Shown here piece by piece: positions 18,155 to 27,816 of a DNA stretch of 40,886 nt. The position numbers were made by a program, and so were the translations under genes. The DNA lies in contig NZ_BBAD01000024.1 in assembly GCF_001311075.1 (NCBI RefSeq), positions 1-40,886 on the forward strand, in the 5' to 3' direction. The notes below the pieces were generated by a model. The model was not told where the DNA came from. It did not search any database and saw nothing but the letters and a program-made list of their open reading frames with translations. The DNA is from Secundilactobacillus similis DSM 23365 = JCM 2765. Lineage in GTDB: Bacteria; Bacillota; Bacilli; Lactobacillales; Lactobacillaceae. Within the stretch, counting starts at the first letter, position 1, and every line of letters begins with the position of its first letter.

Positions 18155-18817
18155 TTGAGTCAATCATCACCACAACATACCGCACAACCATCCAGGCGTT
18201 ACCAAATTGTTAACGAGGTGTTAAACGCCGTTACCCACGGCATCGGTGTTGGCCTAAGTATCGCTGGGCTAGTCTTGCTCATCATTCGCGGCGTTCAACT
18301 TGGCGGGGCCATGCGCATCACTGCTTATTCGCTGTATGGTGCGCTACTGGTCATCTTTTACTTGGCATCGACCCTCTTTCACAGTCTGGTGTTCACCAGA
18401 GCCAGCCACCTCTTCCAGATTTTCGATCATTGTGCGATTTACTTACTGATTGCGGGGACCTACACGCCATACTGCCTAGTCGTCATTAAGGGCGCCTTGG
18501 GTTGGACCATCTTCGGTGTTATCTGGGCGATGGCCATCTTGGGGGTCATTTATAAGTCCCTTTGGCTTGGTAAATACCAAAAGTTGTCGACCATTATTTA
18601 CGTGGTCATGGGCTGGTTTTGCGTGCTAGGCTTCAAACCCCTGTATAACGGTCTCGGTATTCACGGCTTTATCTTACTGGTGTTGGGAGGCGTTGCGTTC
18701 ACATTAGGCGCGGTGATCTACTCCTTTAAGGGCATTAAGTTTGGGCACGTGATTTGGCATTTATTTGTGCTGTTAGGGACCATTTTGATGTATTTTTCAG
18801 TCTTGCTATACGCATAA
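18155..18817 (+). CDS. Hemolysin III / PAQR family membrane protein
   Basis: A 220-residue protein with seven predicted membrane segments. It carries the family motifs NEVLNAVTHGIG (N-terminal), STLFHS, FDHCAIYLLIAGTYTPY and, near the end, the conserved FGHVIWHLFVLLG. These conserved His and Asp residues bind zinc in PAQR relatives. The start is TTG 18155, since GGAGG sits 7 bases upstream; the longer GTG start at 18131 would include the ribosome site. Despite the name it need not be haemolytic. Single-gene unit on the plus strand. Confidence 0.92.
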   Translation: MSQSSPQHTAQPSRRYQIVNEVLNAVTHGIGVGLSIAGLVLLIIRGVQLGGAMRITAYSLYGALLVIFYLASTLFHSLVFTRASHLFQIFDHCAIYLLIAGTYTPYCLVVIKGALGWTIFGVIWAMAILGVIYKSLWLGKYQKLSTIIYVVMGWFCVLGFKPLYNGLGIHGFILLVLGGVAFTLGAVIYSFKGIKFGHVIWHLFVLLGTILMYFSVLLYA

Positions 18818-18834
18818 CTTTAATTCACTAAGAC

Positions 18835-18880
18835 AATAGGCATCTAAGCATCTGACGAGAGTCCTTAGATGCCTATTTTT
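18835..18880. terminator. Bidirectional terminator between hemolysin III gene and dfrA
   Basis: A 14-base perfect stem AATAGGCATCTAAG/CTTAGATGCCTATT with T on the plus strand serves the two convergent genes. Confidence 0.85.
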
Positions 18881-18912
18881 AATGCGATTTAATCAAAACG
18901 AATGCAAACGCA

Positions 18913-19401
18913 TCACTTTCGCTCCCACCGCTCAAACGTTAATTCATATGGATTACGGTCATCGGCCGCTCTCACTTGTGAATCGACCAGTTCAAACTGC
19001 GTGTAATCGATCGTTGGCATCACAGTGTCAACTTTAAACGTATGTGCCACGCGAGTTCGAATCAACGTTTTGACGTAGGGCAGTAAACTCGCAAATACCT
19101 GCGCCCCGCCACTGATCATTAACGTTTCATCCGGATGCTCACGTTCGTACGCCAAGACCTCATCAACGTGATGAAGTACTACCACGCCATCCGGATACGG
19201 CGTCTCACAGTCGTTGGTGAGGACCACGTGTTTTCGGTTAGGTAACGGCTTCTTGTAACTTGCAAACGTTCGGCTACCGGATACAAGGGTGTGGCCCGTC
19301 GTCGTTTTCTTAAAGAACGCTAAATCAGCTGGTAGGTGCCAAGGCAAGGTCCCTTGATACCCAATACCGTGTTGCTGATCTTCTGCCCATACAAAAATCA
19401 T
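18913..19401 (-). CDS. dfrA: Dihydrofolate reductase
   Basis: Reduces dihydrofolate to tetrahydrofolate with NADPH. It is 162 residues, close to the L. casei enzyme. Motifs are VWAEDQQHGIGYQGTLPWHLPADLAFF (with the substrate-binding Asp) and SGSRTF and SGGAQVFASLLP near the cofactor site. ATG 19401 follows AGGAGG. It lies 10 bases after thyA, whose dihydrofolate product it recycles. Confidence 0.96.
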   Translation of the reverse strand: MIFVWAEDQQHGIGYQGTLPWHLPADLAFFKKTTTGHTLVSGSRTFASYKKPLPNRKHVVLTNDCETPYPDGVVVLHHVDEVLAYEREHPDETLMISGGAQVFASLLPYVKTLIRTRVAHTFKVDTVMPTIDYTQFELVDSQVRAADDRNPYELTFERWERK

Positions 19402-19411
19402 CCGCGGCCTC

Positions 19412-20362
19412 CTAAACTGCGACCGGCGCCTTAATGGCCGGTGCTGGGTGGTAGTTGGTAACGCTAATATCGGTCATATCATAGTCGAAGATGCTGGTCT
19501 TTTCTGGATTCAGTACCAGTTGAGGGGCCTCAACTGGCGTCCGTTTAAGTTGGGTGGTGATTTGGTCAATGTGATTGCTGTAAATATGGGCATCACCCAG
19601 AGTGTGAACGAAATCACCAGGTTCTAAGCCAACTTCTTTGGCAATCAAGCACGTTAACAGCGCATAACTCGCAATGTTAAACGGCACCCCTAGGAAAATA
19701 TCAGCTGAACGTTGATAAAGCTGACAGCTTAGCTTGCCATCCGCTACATAGAATTGGAACATCGTGTGACATGGTGGCAACGCCATACTGGGCACATCTT
19801 CCGGATTCCAAGCCGAGACGATCATCCGCCGAGAATCAGGGTGCGTCTTCAGCAGGTCGATCACGTTGCTCAGTTGGTCGATCGTATCGCCCTGACTCGT
19901 CTTCCAAGCACGCCATTGAGCGCCGTAAACGTTACCTAACGTGCCGTATTTAGCAGCAAATTGGTCGTCGTTGACGATTCGGTCACAAAATTGATTCATT
20001 TCTTGCTTGTAGGCCTGGTTAAAATCGGCATCTACCAGTGACCGGCGCCCAAAATCGGTCATGTCAGGTCCGTGGTAATCGGCTGAAGTCACGTAATTCT
20101 TAAACGCCCATTCATCCCAAATGTGATTGTGATGTTTCAGGAGATACTGAATATTGGTATCACCATGTAAGAACCACAACAGTTCGCTCTTGATCAGACC
20201 AAATGGTACCTTCTTGGTCGTTAACAGTGGAAAGCCCTCGCTTAAATCAAACCGCATCTGGTAACCAAAGGTACTAATTGTCCCGGTTCCCGTGCGGTCG
20301 GTCTTGCGGTGGCCGTTTTCTAACACATAACGCGCCAAGTTTAAGTAAGCATCTTCTAACAT
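19412..20362 (-). CDS. thyA: Thymidylate synthase
   Basis: Methylates dUMP to dTMP using methylene-tetrahydrofolate. It is 316 residues with the catalytic Cys198 in [12 protein letters not shown], the same length and Cys number as L. casei thymidylate synthase. It includes the extra insert of about 50 residues (about 88-140) that lactobacillus enzymes have. [14 protein letters not shown] and the final APVAV also fit. Co-transcribed with dfrA. Confidence 0.98.
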   Translation of the reverse strand: MLEDAYLNLARYVLENGHRKTDRTGTGTISTFGYQMRFDLSEGFPLLTTKKVPFGLIKSELLWFLHGDTNIQYLLKHHNHIWDEWAFKNYVTSADYHGPDMTDFGRRSLVDADFNQAYKQEMNQFCDRIVNDDQFAAKYGTLGNVYGAQWRAWKTSQGDTIDQLSNVIDLLKTHPDSRRMIVSAWNPEDVPSMALPPCHTMFQFYVADGKLSCQLYQRSADIFLGVPFNIASYALLTCLIAKEVGLEPGDFVHTLGDAHIYSNHIDQITTQLKRTPVEAPQLVLNPEKTSIFDYDMTDISVTNYHPAPAIKAPVAV

Positions 20363-20396
20363 GGTAACAACCTCTCTCTTCTCTTAAAATTTCGAC

Positions 20397-22295
20397 TTAG
20401 TCTTCGGCATACTGGCTCAAATAGTCCCAACGCGCCATCTTCTCATCAAGCGCCTGATCAGTTGCTTCAACGTCAGCCTGTAATGTCGCTAGTTTACCAT
20501 AATTGTCACCGTTATCGGCCATCTGTGCCTCGAGGTCACTCTTCTTGGTTTCTAGCGCATCGATTTCGTCTTCGATGGTTTCCCACTCTTTTTGTTCCGT
20601 ATACGTGAGCTTCGTTTTCTCTTTTTTAGCCGGCGCCGCTGGTTCAGCTTCCTGCTTTGGTTTAGCCTTTGCTGCACTATTAGTCTCTTTAACCGCCGTT
20701 TGGTGATCAGCCAAGTAATCGGTAAACATCCCACTGTACCGGTCAATCTGCGCGTTACCGTTGAAGATCAGTAATTTATCAGCGACTTTATTCAAGAAAT
20801 ACCGGTCATGAGAAACCGTGATGACGGTCCCGTTAAACCGGCTAACGTAATCTTCCAGCACCGTTAAGGTTGAAATATCCAAATCGTTGGTTGGTTCATC
20901 TAAGAACAACACGTTTGGCTGTTCCATCAACAGCTTCAGCAAGTACAGCCGCCGTTTTTCACCACCAGATAATTTACGAATCAGCGTCCCGTGCATAAAC
21001 CGTGGGAACAGGAACTGCTCCAATAGTTCAGAAACAGAAATGGCGTTACCATCCTTGTCGCGAACGTTATGTCCAACTTCACTCAGGTAATTAATGATCC
21101 GCTTATCATCCGGAATTGGTTCCGTTCGTTGCGTGTAGTAAGCTAGTTTAACCGTTTCACCGATGGTTAACGTCCCAGAGCCTAACGGTAACTTATCCGC
21201 CATCACGTTTAACAGTGAGGACTTTCCGGCACCATTTTCACCGGTAATACCGATGCGATCACCAGCCTGAACCAGCAAGTTAAAGTCCCGGAGGATCGCG
21301 TGATCGTCCAGTGTCAAGTTAGCGTCCTTAAGTTCAATAACCTGTTTACCTAACCGCGTTTGACCTAAGTCGATGGCAACATCTTGTTCAACCTGTCGAG
21401 TGCCCAAATTATCCTTTAAGTCGTTAAACCGGTTAATTCGAGCCTGTTGCTTGGTTGACCGGGCGTGAGCACCCGCTCGCATCCAGTCTAATTCTTGTTT
21501 GTAGAGTTGCTGTTGTTTATGCTCTTGAGCAGCCTCTAATTCAACCCGTTGGGCTTTTTGCGCCACGAAATCTTGGTAGTTGCCATCGTAATTGAATAAC
21601 CGGCCAAAGGATAGTTCCCAGATGTGGTTTGCAACTTGATCCAAGAAGTACCGGTCATGGGTAACGACAAGTAAGGCGCCCTTGTAGTTTGCTAGGTAGT
21701 TTTGCAACCAATCAATAGAATCAAAGTCCAAATGGTTGGTAGGTTCGTCTAACAGCAATAAGTCTGGGGCTTGAATCAACACTTGCGCCAAGCCGACCCG
21801 CTTACGTTGACCACCAGACAAAGTCCCCATCGTTTGGTTCAAATCGGTAATGTGTAGTTGCGTCAAAATCGTTTTAACGTCACTTTCAGCGTTCCATGCA
21901 TCCGCTTCGTTCATTTGGGCTTCGGCGGCCATGTACTGTTGCTGCTTCTTTTCGTTTTCGGGATCATCACTGTAGGCGGCCAAAGTGGCTTCGTAGTAAC
22001 GGATGATCTTAAATACTTTTTGAGAACCCGCAAACACCGCGTCCATCACCGTTTGTTGGTCATCAAATTCGGGTTCTTGCTTCAAGTATGCAATACTGTA
22101 GTCATTTGGCGTAATCACGTCACCGGTATACTGGCTTAGTCCCGCCAAGGTATTGAGTAACGACGTTTTGCCGCTCCCGTTCGTCCCAATCAGGCCGATT
22201 CGGTCATTTTCGTTGATAATAAAGCTGATTTGGTCAAACAGTGTCTTTTCACCATATGTCCGCGTCAAATTTTCTGCTCGTAAGGTTTGCATCAT
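20397..22295 (-). CDS. ABC-F family ATPase (YfmR/Uup-like)
   Basis: A 632-residue soluble protein with two ABC domains and no membrane part. Walker A motifs are GTNGSGKTS (37-45) and GENGAGKSS (about 350); signatures are LSGGQRKRVGLAQ and LSGGEKRRLYLL. There is an interdomain linker with KARSTKQQARI-type basic residues and a C-terminal coiled coil (about 560-630). ABC-F proteins act on ribosomes; the YfmR/Uup branch relieves stalls. It follows cca by about 16 bases and precedes thyA. The ATG-ATG start has only a weak ribosome site, suggesting coupling to cca. Confidence 0.92.
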   Translation of the reverse strand: MMQTLRAENLTRTYGEKTLFDQISFIINENDRIGLIGTNGSGKTSLLNTLAGLSQYTGDVITPNDYSIAYLKQEPEFDDQQTVMDAVFAGSQKVFKIIRYYEATLAAYSDDPENEKKQQQYMAAEAQMNEADAWNAESDVKTILTQLHITDLNQTMGTLSGGQRKRVGLAQVLIQAPDLLLLDEPTNHLDFDSIDWLQNYLANYKGALLVVTHDRYFLDQVANHIWELSFGRLFNYDGNYQDFVAQKAQRVELEAAQEHKQQQLYKQELDWMRAGAHARSTKQQARINRFNDLKDNLGTRQVEQDVAIDLGQTRLGKQVIELKDANLTLDDHAILRDFNLLVQAGDRIGITGENGAGKSSLLNVMADKLPLGSGTLTIGETVKLAYYTQRTEPIPDDKRIINYLSEVGHNVRDKDGNAISVSELLEQFLFPRFMHGTLIRKLSGGEKRRLYLLKLLMEQPNVLFLDEPTNDLDISTLTVLEDYVSRFNGTVITVSHDRYFLNKVADKLLIFNGNAQIDRYSGMFTDYLADHQTAVKETNSAAKAKPKQEAEPAAPAKKEKTKLTYTEQKEWETIEDEIDALETKKSDLEAQMADNGDNYGKLATLQADVEATDQALDEKMARWDYLSQYAED

Positions 22296-22311
22296 GTCAC
22301 GCTTTCTATGT

Positions 22312-23517
22312 TTAATTTAAATACGCTAAGGCTGCCGCCACGAGGGTTACTGATTCATTAGCGACTTGTCCCGTGACAACCTGTCGTTCAAGGTACTGTA
22401 AACTCTTCCCTAAATCAGGACCCGGTTTGATGCCGGCCTGCATCAGATCTTGGCCGGTAACTTGAAGGGCTTTTTTAGTTTTAATTGGCAATTGGTCGTA
22501 CTGCTGTTGCAAGGCGCTTGTTTCGTAGTGCGCTGGTTCAAAGACCTGAGCAACTTCATTGGCGATACCAATCAACGCTGATCCGGTTTGGTAGAGCAAC
22601 CAATCATCAACCTGATCGGCCAGAATTGCTTGCACCGCGGTTAAGGCCGTCTGTGAGTCCGTAATCAACTGATTGGCACTCTTCCAGCTCTTCAATAACT
22701 TGCCAAGTTGGCTGGTTGATAACTGAAAGGCCGTCGCAATCGCGGTCCACACGGCTGTTTCGTTGCTGAGTCCCGTTTTGAGGTGCTCAGCGAGTGTCAC
22801 TAACGCCGCTTTTTGGTCAGCAAAGCCTGGACAGTACTGGTATAAACCCGTGTCTAAAAACACGTTTAGTCCCTTAGCCGGCCACTGGCCTTGAAGCAAT
22901 TTCACAAATTCAACGTGGATTCGTTCCACCGCAATTTTGGTCAAAAGTTGCCCGTGGTGAGCGATTCCCGCAACGGTTTGGTCATCGATTTTAAAGTTAA
23001 GCTGACTGGCAAACCGCACTGCGCGCATCATCCGCAAGGCGTCTTCATTAAACCGGTCTTCCGGATTGCCCACTGCGCGAATCTGGTGTTGTTCCAAATC
23101 GCGCAACCCATCAAAATAATCGATCACGGTGCCGTCCGTCTTCAACGCTAACGCATTGATCGTAAAATCACGCCGCTTTAGATCCTCCTTTAACGACCGC
23201 ACGAATTGAACCGCGTCCGGTCGCCGATAATCTTGGTACCCTGATTCCGTTCGAAACGTTGTCGTCTCGTAACCGGTACCGTGGTCCAAAATCATAACCG
23301 TGCCGTGTTCAATGCCCGTATCAACGGTCCGCTTAAATAGCCCCTTCACTTCTTCGGGGTACGCACTGGTTGCAATATCGACATCATGAATGGGTAGGCC
23401 CAATAAGGTATCACGCACGGATCCGCCAACGTAATAGGCTTCAAACCCAGCCGCCTCAATGGTATCAATAATTGGTCGTGCTGTTAAAAACTCTTCAGGT
23501 AAAGTTTCAATTCTCAT
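22312..23517 (-). CDS. cca: CCA tRNA nucleotidyltransferase
   Basis: Adds or repairs the CCA end of tRNAs. It is 401 residues. The catalytic head carries GGSVRDTLLGLPIHDVDIATSA with the metal-binding DVD, then RRDFTINALA, EDRFNEDALRMMRAVRFA and ERIHVEFVKLL, which are class II bacterial motifs. The C-terminal body and tail are helical. ATG 23517 has GAAAGGGCGA upstream. It likely leads the cca-ABC-F-thyA-dfrA run. Confidence 0.96.
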   Translation of the reverse strand: MRIETLPEEFLTARPIIDTIEAAGFEAYYVGGSVRDTLLGLPIHDVDIATSAYPEEVKGLFKRTVDTGIEHGTVMILDHGTGYETTTFRTESGYQDYRRPDAVQFVRSLKEDLKRRDFTINALALKTDGTVIDYFDGLRDLEQHQIRAVGNPEDRFNEDALRMMRAVRFASQLNFKIDDQTVAGIAHHGQLLTKIAVERIHVEFVKLLQGQWPAKGLNVFLDTGLYQYCPGFADQKAALVTLAEHLKTGLSNETAVWTAIATAFQLSTSQLGKLLKSWKSANQLITDSQTALTAVQAILADQVDDWLLYQTGSALIGIANEVAQVFEPAHYETSALQQQYDQLPIKTKKALQVTGQDLMQAGIKPGPDLGKSLQYLERQVVTGQVANESVTLVAAALAYLN

Positions 23518-23603
23518 CGTTAAATTCGCCCTTTCAAATTCCTTACTAGTTTAACATAGCCATCACGTTGAGAGAAGTATCTGACTGATTGCAAACGGTA
23601 ACA

Positions 23604-23633
23604 TTGCGGCCGTAACAGATAATCTGTTATGAT
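23604..23633 (+). promoter_or_regulatory. Candidate yitT promoter with operator palindrome
   Basis: -10 TATGAT (23628-23633), -35 TTGCGG (23604-23609), 18-base spacer. The 15-base palindrome AACAGAT-A-ATCTGTT (23614-23628) fills the spacer, where a repressor could act. Confidence 0.55.
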
Positions 23634-23715
23634 GATGTTAAGCCTAGAATTCGCATTAAAACGGCTACTTTAAAGGTCGTTAATCGAGGGTATTGGACTT
23701 GAAGGGAGTGGTTGT

Positions 23716-24609
23716 ATGACACATTCAGCTACTGAGGAACGGATTCGATTATTGGATTTATTAATGATCACCATTGGGTGTGCAGCGTACGCATTTGCGT
23801 TGGTCGTTTTCAACATTGCTAACCAGCTTGCTGATGGTGGCATTAGTGGGGTTACGCTGATTTTGAGAGCCCTATTTCACATTGACCCCGCCTATGCGAC
23901 GATCATCATTAATATTCCGTTAATTTGGATCGGTTACCATTTTCTCGGACGTCGCACGATTATTTATACCTTATATGGCACGATAATGTTAGCCGCGTTC
24001 CTATGGATCTGGCAACGCGTGCCGGTTAGTATCGATCTCCACCATGATTTGTTCTTGGCCGCCTTAGCTGCGGGAATTACTGGTGGGGCCGGAAGTGGCC
24101 TTTTGTATCGATTTGGTGGTACCACTGGCGGCACGGATATCATTGCGCGAATTCTTGAACGGTTCCGGGGCATCCCAATGGGTCAGACGCTACTCTGGTT
24201 AGATGTCGTGGTCTTGTTTGCTTCGCTGGTTTACATCGATATTTCACATATGGCCTACACGCTACTTTGTGCTTACGTATTCTCGCGGCTAGTCAACTTT
24301 ATCCTAAGCGGTACTTACGCTGCTAAAGGCGTGTTGATTATCAGCAACGACTATCAGGCCATTATCGATGACGTGATGACCAGTCTGGAACGTGGGGTCA
24401 GCATCATTAATGGTCAGGGTGGCTATTCGCACCAGGATCGCCCCATTCTTTACGTCGTTGTGAGTCCGAGTGAATTACATGATCTGCAGATGATCGTGAA
24501 CGGTCATGATAAACAGGCTTTTATGACGATTTTTGATGTGAACGAAGCCAGTGGTGAAGGGTTTACCTACGCTCGCCCGACTAAGAACTTTTTCAAACGC
24601 CCGCATTGA
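23716..24609 (+). CDS. YitT family membrane protein (DUF161/DUF2179)
   Basis: A 297-residue protein with five or six membrane segments in residues about 15-200 (the YitT/DUF161 region with GGISGVTLILRALF and GGTTGGTDIIARIL) and a cytoplasmic C-terminal DUF2179 domain (about 215-290, containing LERGVSIINGQGGYSHQDRPILYVVV). Function is unproven; transport has been proposed for the family. The start has GGGAGTGG upstream. Plus strand, divergent from cca. Confidence 0.94.
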   Translation: MTHSATEERIRLLDLLMITIGCAAYAFALVVFNIANQLADGGISGVTLILRALFHIDPAYATIIINIPLIWIGYHFLGRRTIIYTLYGTIMLAAFLWIWQRVPVSIDLHHDLFLAALAAGITGGAGSGLLYRFGGTTGGTDIIARILERFRGIPMGQTLLWLDVVVLFASLVYIDISHMAYTLLCAYVFSRLVNFILSGTYAAKGVLIISNDYQAIIDDVMTSLERGVSIINGQGGYSHQDRPILYVVVSPSELHDLQMIVNGHDKQAFMTIFDVNEASGEGFTYARPTKNFFKRPH

Positions 24610-24616
24610 TTGGGTG
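24597..24616 (+). terminator. Short terminator overlapping the yitT stop codon
   Basis: CGCCC pairs with GGGTG (one wobble), followed by seven T. The 5' arm lies in the last codons of the gene. Confidence 0.55.
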
Positions 24617-24943
24617 TTTTTTTATTTTTGTTATTGAGTTAAAGTAACTTTTTATTTATCACTAACTTTCGCCACCTATATCTACGCATCACCTTCCCGA
24701 TTTCATTTTAACAAGTTTCAATTTTAACCATTTTTTGAGCTACCGTTCGCCATAACGAAAAACTTTTTCGTCTCATCATCTTTTTAGGTTCGCTTGATTG
24801 CCCGTCATACTTGAACTTTAGTCACTAATTCAAACGTAGGTTCGATTATTTGGTCCGTTTGCTTTGCATTCCCCTTAAATCATGGTATGCTAGATACTCA
24901 GAGAACAAATGTTCGTTAAAACTCATGGAGGTTACAAACTATT
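24610..24943. other. 334-base intergenic region upstream of recA
   Basis: It holds the yitT terminator at its left end and the recA promoter and LexA box at its right end (24868-24914). The AT-rich middle (24640-24860) shows no gene. Confidence 0.6.
24868..24914 (+). promoter_or_regulatory. recA promoter and LexA (SOS) box
   Basis: -35 TTGCAT and -10 TATGCT are separated by 16 bases. Just downstream, GAACAAATGTTCG at 24903-24915 matches the Firmicutes LexA consensus GAAC-N4-GTTC and would cover the transcription start. Confidence 0.8.
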
Positions 24944-26008
24944 ATGGCATATCAACCCATCGGTTCAGATAAAGTAAAACAACCTACTAAAGCCCAAACT
25001 GAAGATCAAAAAGCACGTCAAGCAGAATTAGACAAGGCGTTGAGTAAAATTGAAAAGAATTTCGGAAAAGGCGCTGTCATGCGAATGGGCGACAGTCCCC
25101 TGACCGAAGTGCAACGCTTCTCCACCGGTTTAATGTCCCTGGATCATGCCATTGGTGGCGGTTATCCTAAGGGGCGGATCATTGAAATTTATGGTCAAGA
25201 ATCTTCTGGGAAGACCACCCTCGCCTTGGCAGCCGTTGCTCAGATGCAACATGATGGCGGTACCGTTGCCTACATTGATGCTGAAAACGCCATGGATCCC
25301 GTTTACACGAAGGCCCTTGGTGTTGACCTAGACAAACTACTTTTGTCACAACCCGATACCGGTGAACAGGCCCTTGAAATTGCCGATGCCTTGGCTTCCA
25401 GTGCCGCCGTTGACCTAATCGTTGTGGATTCAGTTGCCGCTTTGGTGCCCAAAGCCGAAATTGAAGGCGAAATGGGTGACGCCCACGTTGGGTTACAAGC
25501 CCGCTTAATGTCACAAGCGTTGCGGAAACTATCTGGTGCCGTCAACAAGAACAACTGTACCATGATTTTCATCAACCAATTACGTGAAAAAGTGGGTGTG
25601 ATGTTTGGGAACCCCGAAGTCACCCCCGGTGGTCGGGCGCTCAAATTCTACTCATCGATTCGAATGGAAGTCTTTGGTAACGAACAGGTTAAGGAAGGCT
25701 CCGGCGATAAGATGGTCGTTACCGGGAAACTGACCAAAATTAAGGTCACCAAGAATAAAGTTGCCGCACCTTTCAAGCGAATCGAAGTTGAAAACGTCTT
25801 TGGTAAAGGTCTCTCTCGAATTTCGGACCTGCTTAACTTAGCAGTCGAAAACGACGTGATCAAAAAGTCCGGGGCATGGTATTCCTACAACGGTGAACAT
25901 ATCGGCCAAGGAAAAACCAACTCAATGCGTTACCTAGAAGAACATCCCGAGATTCAACCTGAAATTGAAGGTAAAATTAAGGAAATTTGGGCTAATCCTG
26001 AAGACTAA
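24944..26008 (+). CDS. recA: RecA recombinase
   Basis: Catalyses strand exchange and promotes LexA self-cleavage. The 354-residue protein has a long, polar N-terminal extension (about 28 residues) before [18 protein letters not shown]. Walker A is GQESSGKTT (84-92; Gln where Pro is usual). DNA loop 1 [23 protein letters not shown] and loop 2 [13 protein letters not shown] are conserved. The last third ([17 protein letters not shown], then [20 protein letters not shown]) departs from familiar lactobacillus RecA. The ribosome site GGAGG is 12 bases from the ATG. Neighbours are yitT and a TPR gene, not cinA and rny. The LexA box supports SOS control. Confidence 0.96.
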   Translation: MAYQPIGSDKVKQPTKAQTEDQKARQAELDKALSKIEKNFGKGAVMRMGDSPLTEVQRFSTGLMSLDHAIGGGYPKGRIIEIYGQESSGKTTLALAAVAQMQHDGGTVAYIDAENAMDPVYTKALGVDLDKLLLSQPDTGEQALEIADALASSAAVDLIVVDSVAALVPKAEIEGEMGDAHVGLQARLMSQALRKLSGAVNKNNCTMIFINQLREKVGVMFGNPEVTPGGRALKFYSSIRMEVFGNEQVKEGSGDKMVVTGKLTKIKVTKNKVAAPFKRIEVENVFGKGLSRISDLLNLAVENDVIKKSGAWYSYNGEHIGQGKTNSMRYLEEHPEIQPEIEGKIKEIWANPED

Positions 26009-26049
26009 GCCTCTTTAAGCCATCATTTATATAACTAACGGCCTAACGT

Positions 26050-26099
26050 AAAGCAGCCCCGTAAATCTCATTTTTGAGGATTTACGGGGCTGCTTTTTT
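26050..26099 (+). terminator. Strong terminator of recA
   Basis: A 16-base stem AAAGCAGCCCCGTAAATC/GATTTACGGGGCTGCTTT, extended by TCA/TGA, followed by T. It separates recA from the convergent TPR gene. Confidence 0.9.
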
Positions 26100-26117
26100 G
26101 TCTAAATATATCGGACT

Positions 26118-27383
26118 TTAGTCCATTAACTCTTCATTTTCCAACATCAATGCCATTTCAGCATCATCCGGGACCACTTTCACGTAAGCCCGCAATAGTT
26201 TCATGGCTGTTTCACGATCGCCCATTTCTCTAAAGAAGTAAACGGCTGGCTTCAAGAAATCGGCCTGATCCATAAAGTATGGTAGCGCCGCTTGATAGTA
26301 GCGTTGCGCAAGTTCGAGTTGTTCCGTTTGGACATACGCAACAGCCAGATTCCAATAAATTTGCGGATCGGTGTTATCTTCCTTAACGTAACCCGTTAAG
26401 AAATCAATCACATCTTGCCAACGGCCCTGTTTGACGTAGAGGTTAGAAAGCTTGATCACAATATCTAAATCATCGGCATCCAGCTCATTGCCCTTTTTCA
26501 GGTAGGACTCAGTCAGGTCCTCATCCTCTAATCTGGCCGCAATATCGGCTGCGTAAGCCCAGAGTTTTTCATTATACTGATCGACGCCCAAGCCTTCTTG
26601 AAGGACCTTTAAAGCGTCTTCTAATTGATTTTCAGCGACCAGTGCTTGACCAAGGTACGGATACAAGCTGGTATAATGCGGATCACTTTCCTTTAACTCA
26701 GTCAACAGATCAATCGCCGGCTTATAATCCTTAAGTTGCAGGTAGGTAAAGCCGGTTTCAAATTTCACGTCCGGCGTCATGTCACCCGGGTGAATTTGTT
26801 TTAAATACCCAATAGCTTGCTCAAAACGGCCCGCATTGGCGTACGCCACCCCTAACCGTTCAACCAAGTTCACCGCACTTAATTGGGTGATCCCTTGCTT
26901 GATCAAGTCGAGGTACAGCGCAATCGCCTTCCGAAATTCACGCATCGTAAAGTAAAGTTCTGCTAACGCAAATTCAATGGCGGGTTCCTCAGGTTCAAGT
27001 TGCCGGGCTTCCAGTAATTTTTGTTCACTTACTTCAAACAATTCCTGAGTCTGATACAGATCGGCCGCAACCATCAACGCCCGGACGTACGCCGGCGAAT
27101 CCGATTTAACCTGATTTAACAAGGTTAGGGCCTTATCGTTTTGATCGTCTTCAAGTAACACATCGGCTAAATCAACCCGAATATCATCTTCTTCAGGGTA
27201 CCGTTCAAGTAATTTTTCATAAATTCGCCGAGCTTGATTTAAAAAACCAAGTGAATACAATTCCTCGGCTAAGCTGTATAACATATCGTCATCATCATGT
27301 CGCAATGCACTGGCGTAGGCCTTTTTAAACTCATCGAGTTGCCCACGTTGTAACGCATCCAACGCTGTTTGTGAATAGCTCAT
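26118..27383 (-). CDS. Tetratricopeptide repeat protein (YpiA-like)
   Basis: 421 residues made almost entirely of helical TPR units of about 34 residues, such as ARRIYEKLLERYPEEDDIRVDLAD and AEQYYQAA-type repeats. It is strongly acidic, with no signal peptide and no catalytic motif. Length and layout match Bacillus YpiA, a cytoplasmic scaffold of unclear role. The ATG has GGAGGACAAC upstream. Located downstream of hup. Confidence 0.88.
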   Translation of the reverse strand: MSYSQTALDALQRGQLDEFKKAYASALRHDDDDMLYSLAEELYSLGFLNQARRIYEKLLERYPEEDDIRVDLADVLLEDDQNDKALTLLNQVKSDSPAYVRALMVAADLYQTQELFEVSEQKLLEARQLEPEEPAIEFALAELYFTMREFRKAIALYLDLIKQGITQLSAVNLVERLGVAYANAGRFEQAIGYLKQIHPGDMTPDVKFETGFTYLQLKDYKPAIDLLTELKESDPHYTSLYPYLGQALVAENQLEDALKVLQEGLGVDQYNEKLWAYAADIAARLEDEDLTESYLKKGNELDADDLDIVIKLSNLYVKQGRWQDVIDFLTGYVKEDNTDPQIYWNLAVAYVQTEQLELAQRYYQAALPYFMDQADFLKPAVYFFREMGDRETAMKLLRAYVKVVPDDAEMALMLENEELMD

Positions 27384-27698
27384 TGTTGTCCTCCATGATC
27401 AAATTAATCGCAACTGTTAACGTTAGCATAGTTTGGGGATGAAACCAAGTTATTTGTTTGAGGGGTGGCAGTAGACGTTGAGATTGAGGTGGTTCGTTTA
27501 ACGGTTTACCGTTACGGTGATTAATGAATAACTGGTTTTAGGGCATTGTATTGATTCCTGTTCCAGTCTATGCTCACTGCTGTTTTTGCGGCTACCGTGC
27601 CGAAACGTGTTTCGAAAACTGAAAGTACACCTAAGACCACTGGCGATACCAAGCAGTTTTTCTCCACACGCTACTCGTTTCTGTCCTCGAGACTAAAC

Positions 27699-27811
27699 GT
27701 GTTCCGAGAGGCAGGGACTTGCACCTAAGGGACTTCCACCACAATCCCCAAAAACCGGGAATTCTGGTGGAAGTCCCTTAGGCTCCAGTCCCTAAACACC
27801 TCTCTCCACAC
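27699..27811. repeat. Large nested hairpin element B
   Basis: Four nested paired segments: GTGT/ACAC, GAGAGG/CCTCTC, AGGGACT/AGTCCCT and an 18-base perfect inner stem CCTAAGGGACTTCCACCA/TGGTGGAAGTCCCTTAGG, around a 23-base loop. Total span is 113 bases. It lacks a T-run and lies after the hup terminator, so it is not a simple terminator. Its layout mirrors 36077-36189. Confidence 0.85.
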
Positions 27812-27816
27812 TCTAC

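Noticed and set aside
27699..27811. Simple terminator explanation for element B
   Set aside because: A separate, good hup terminator lies just before it, and no T-run follows on either strand.
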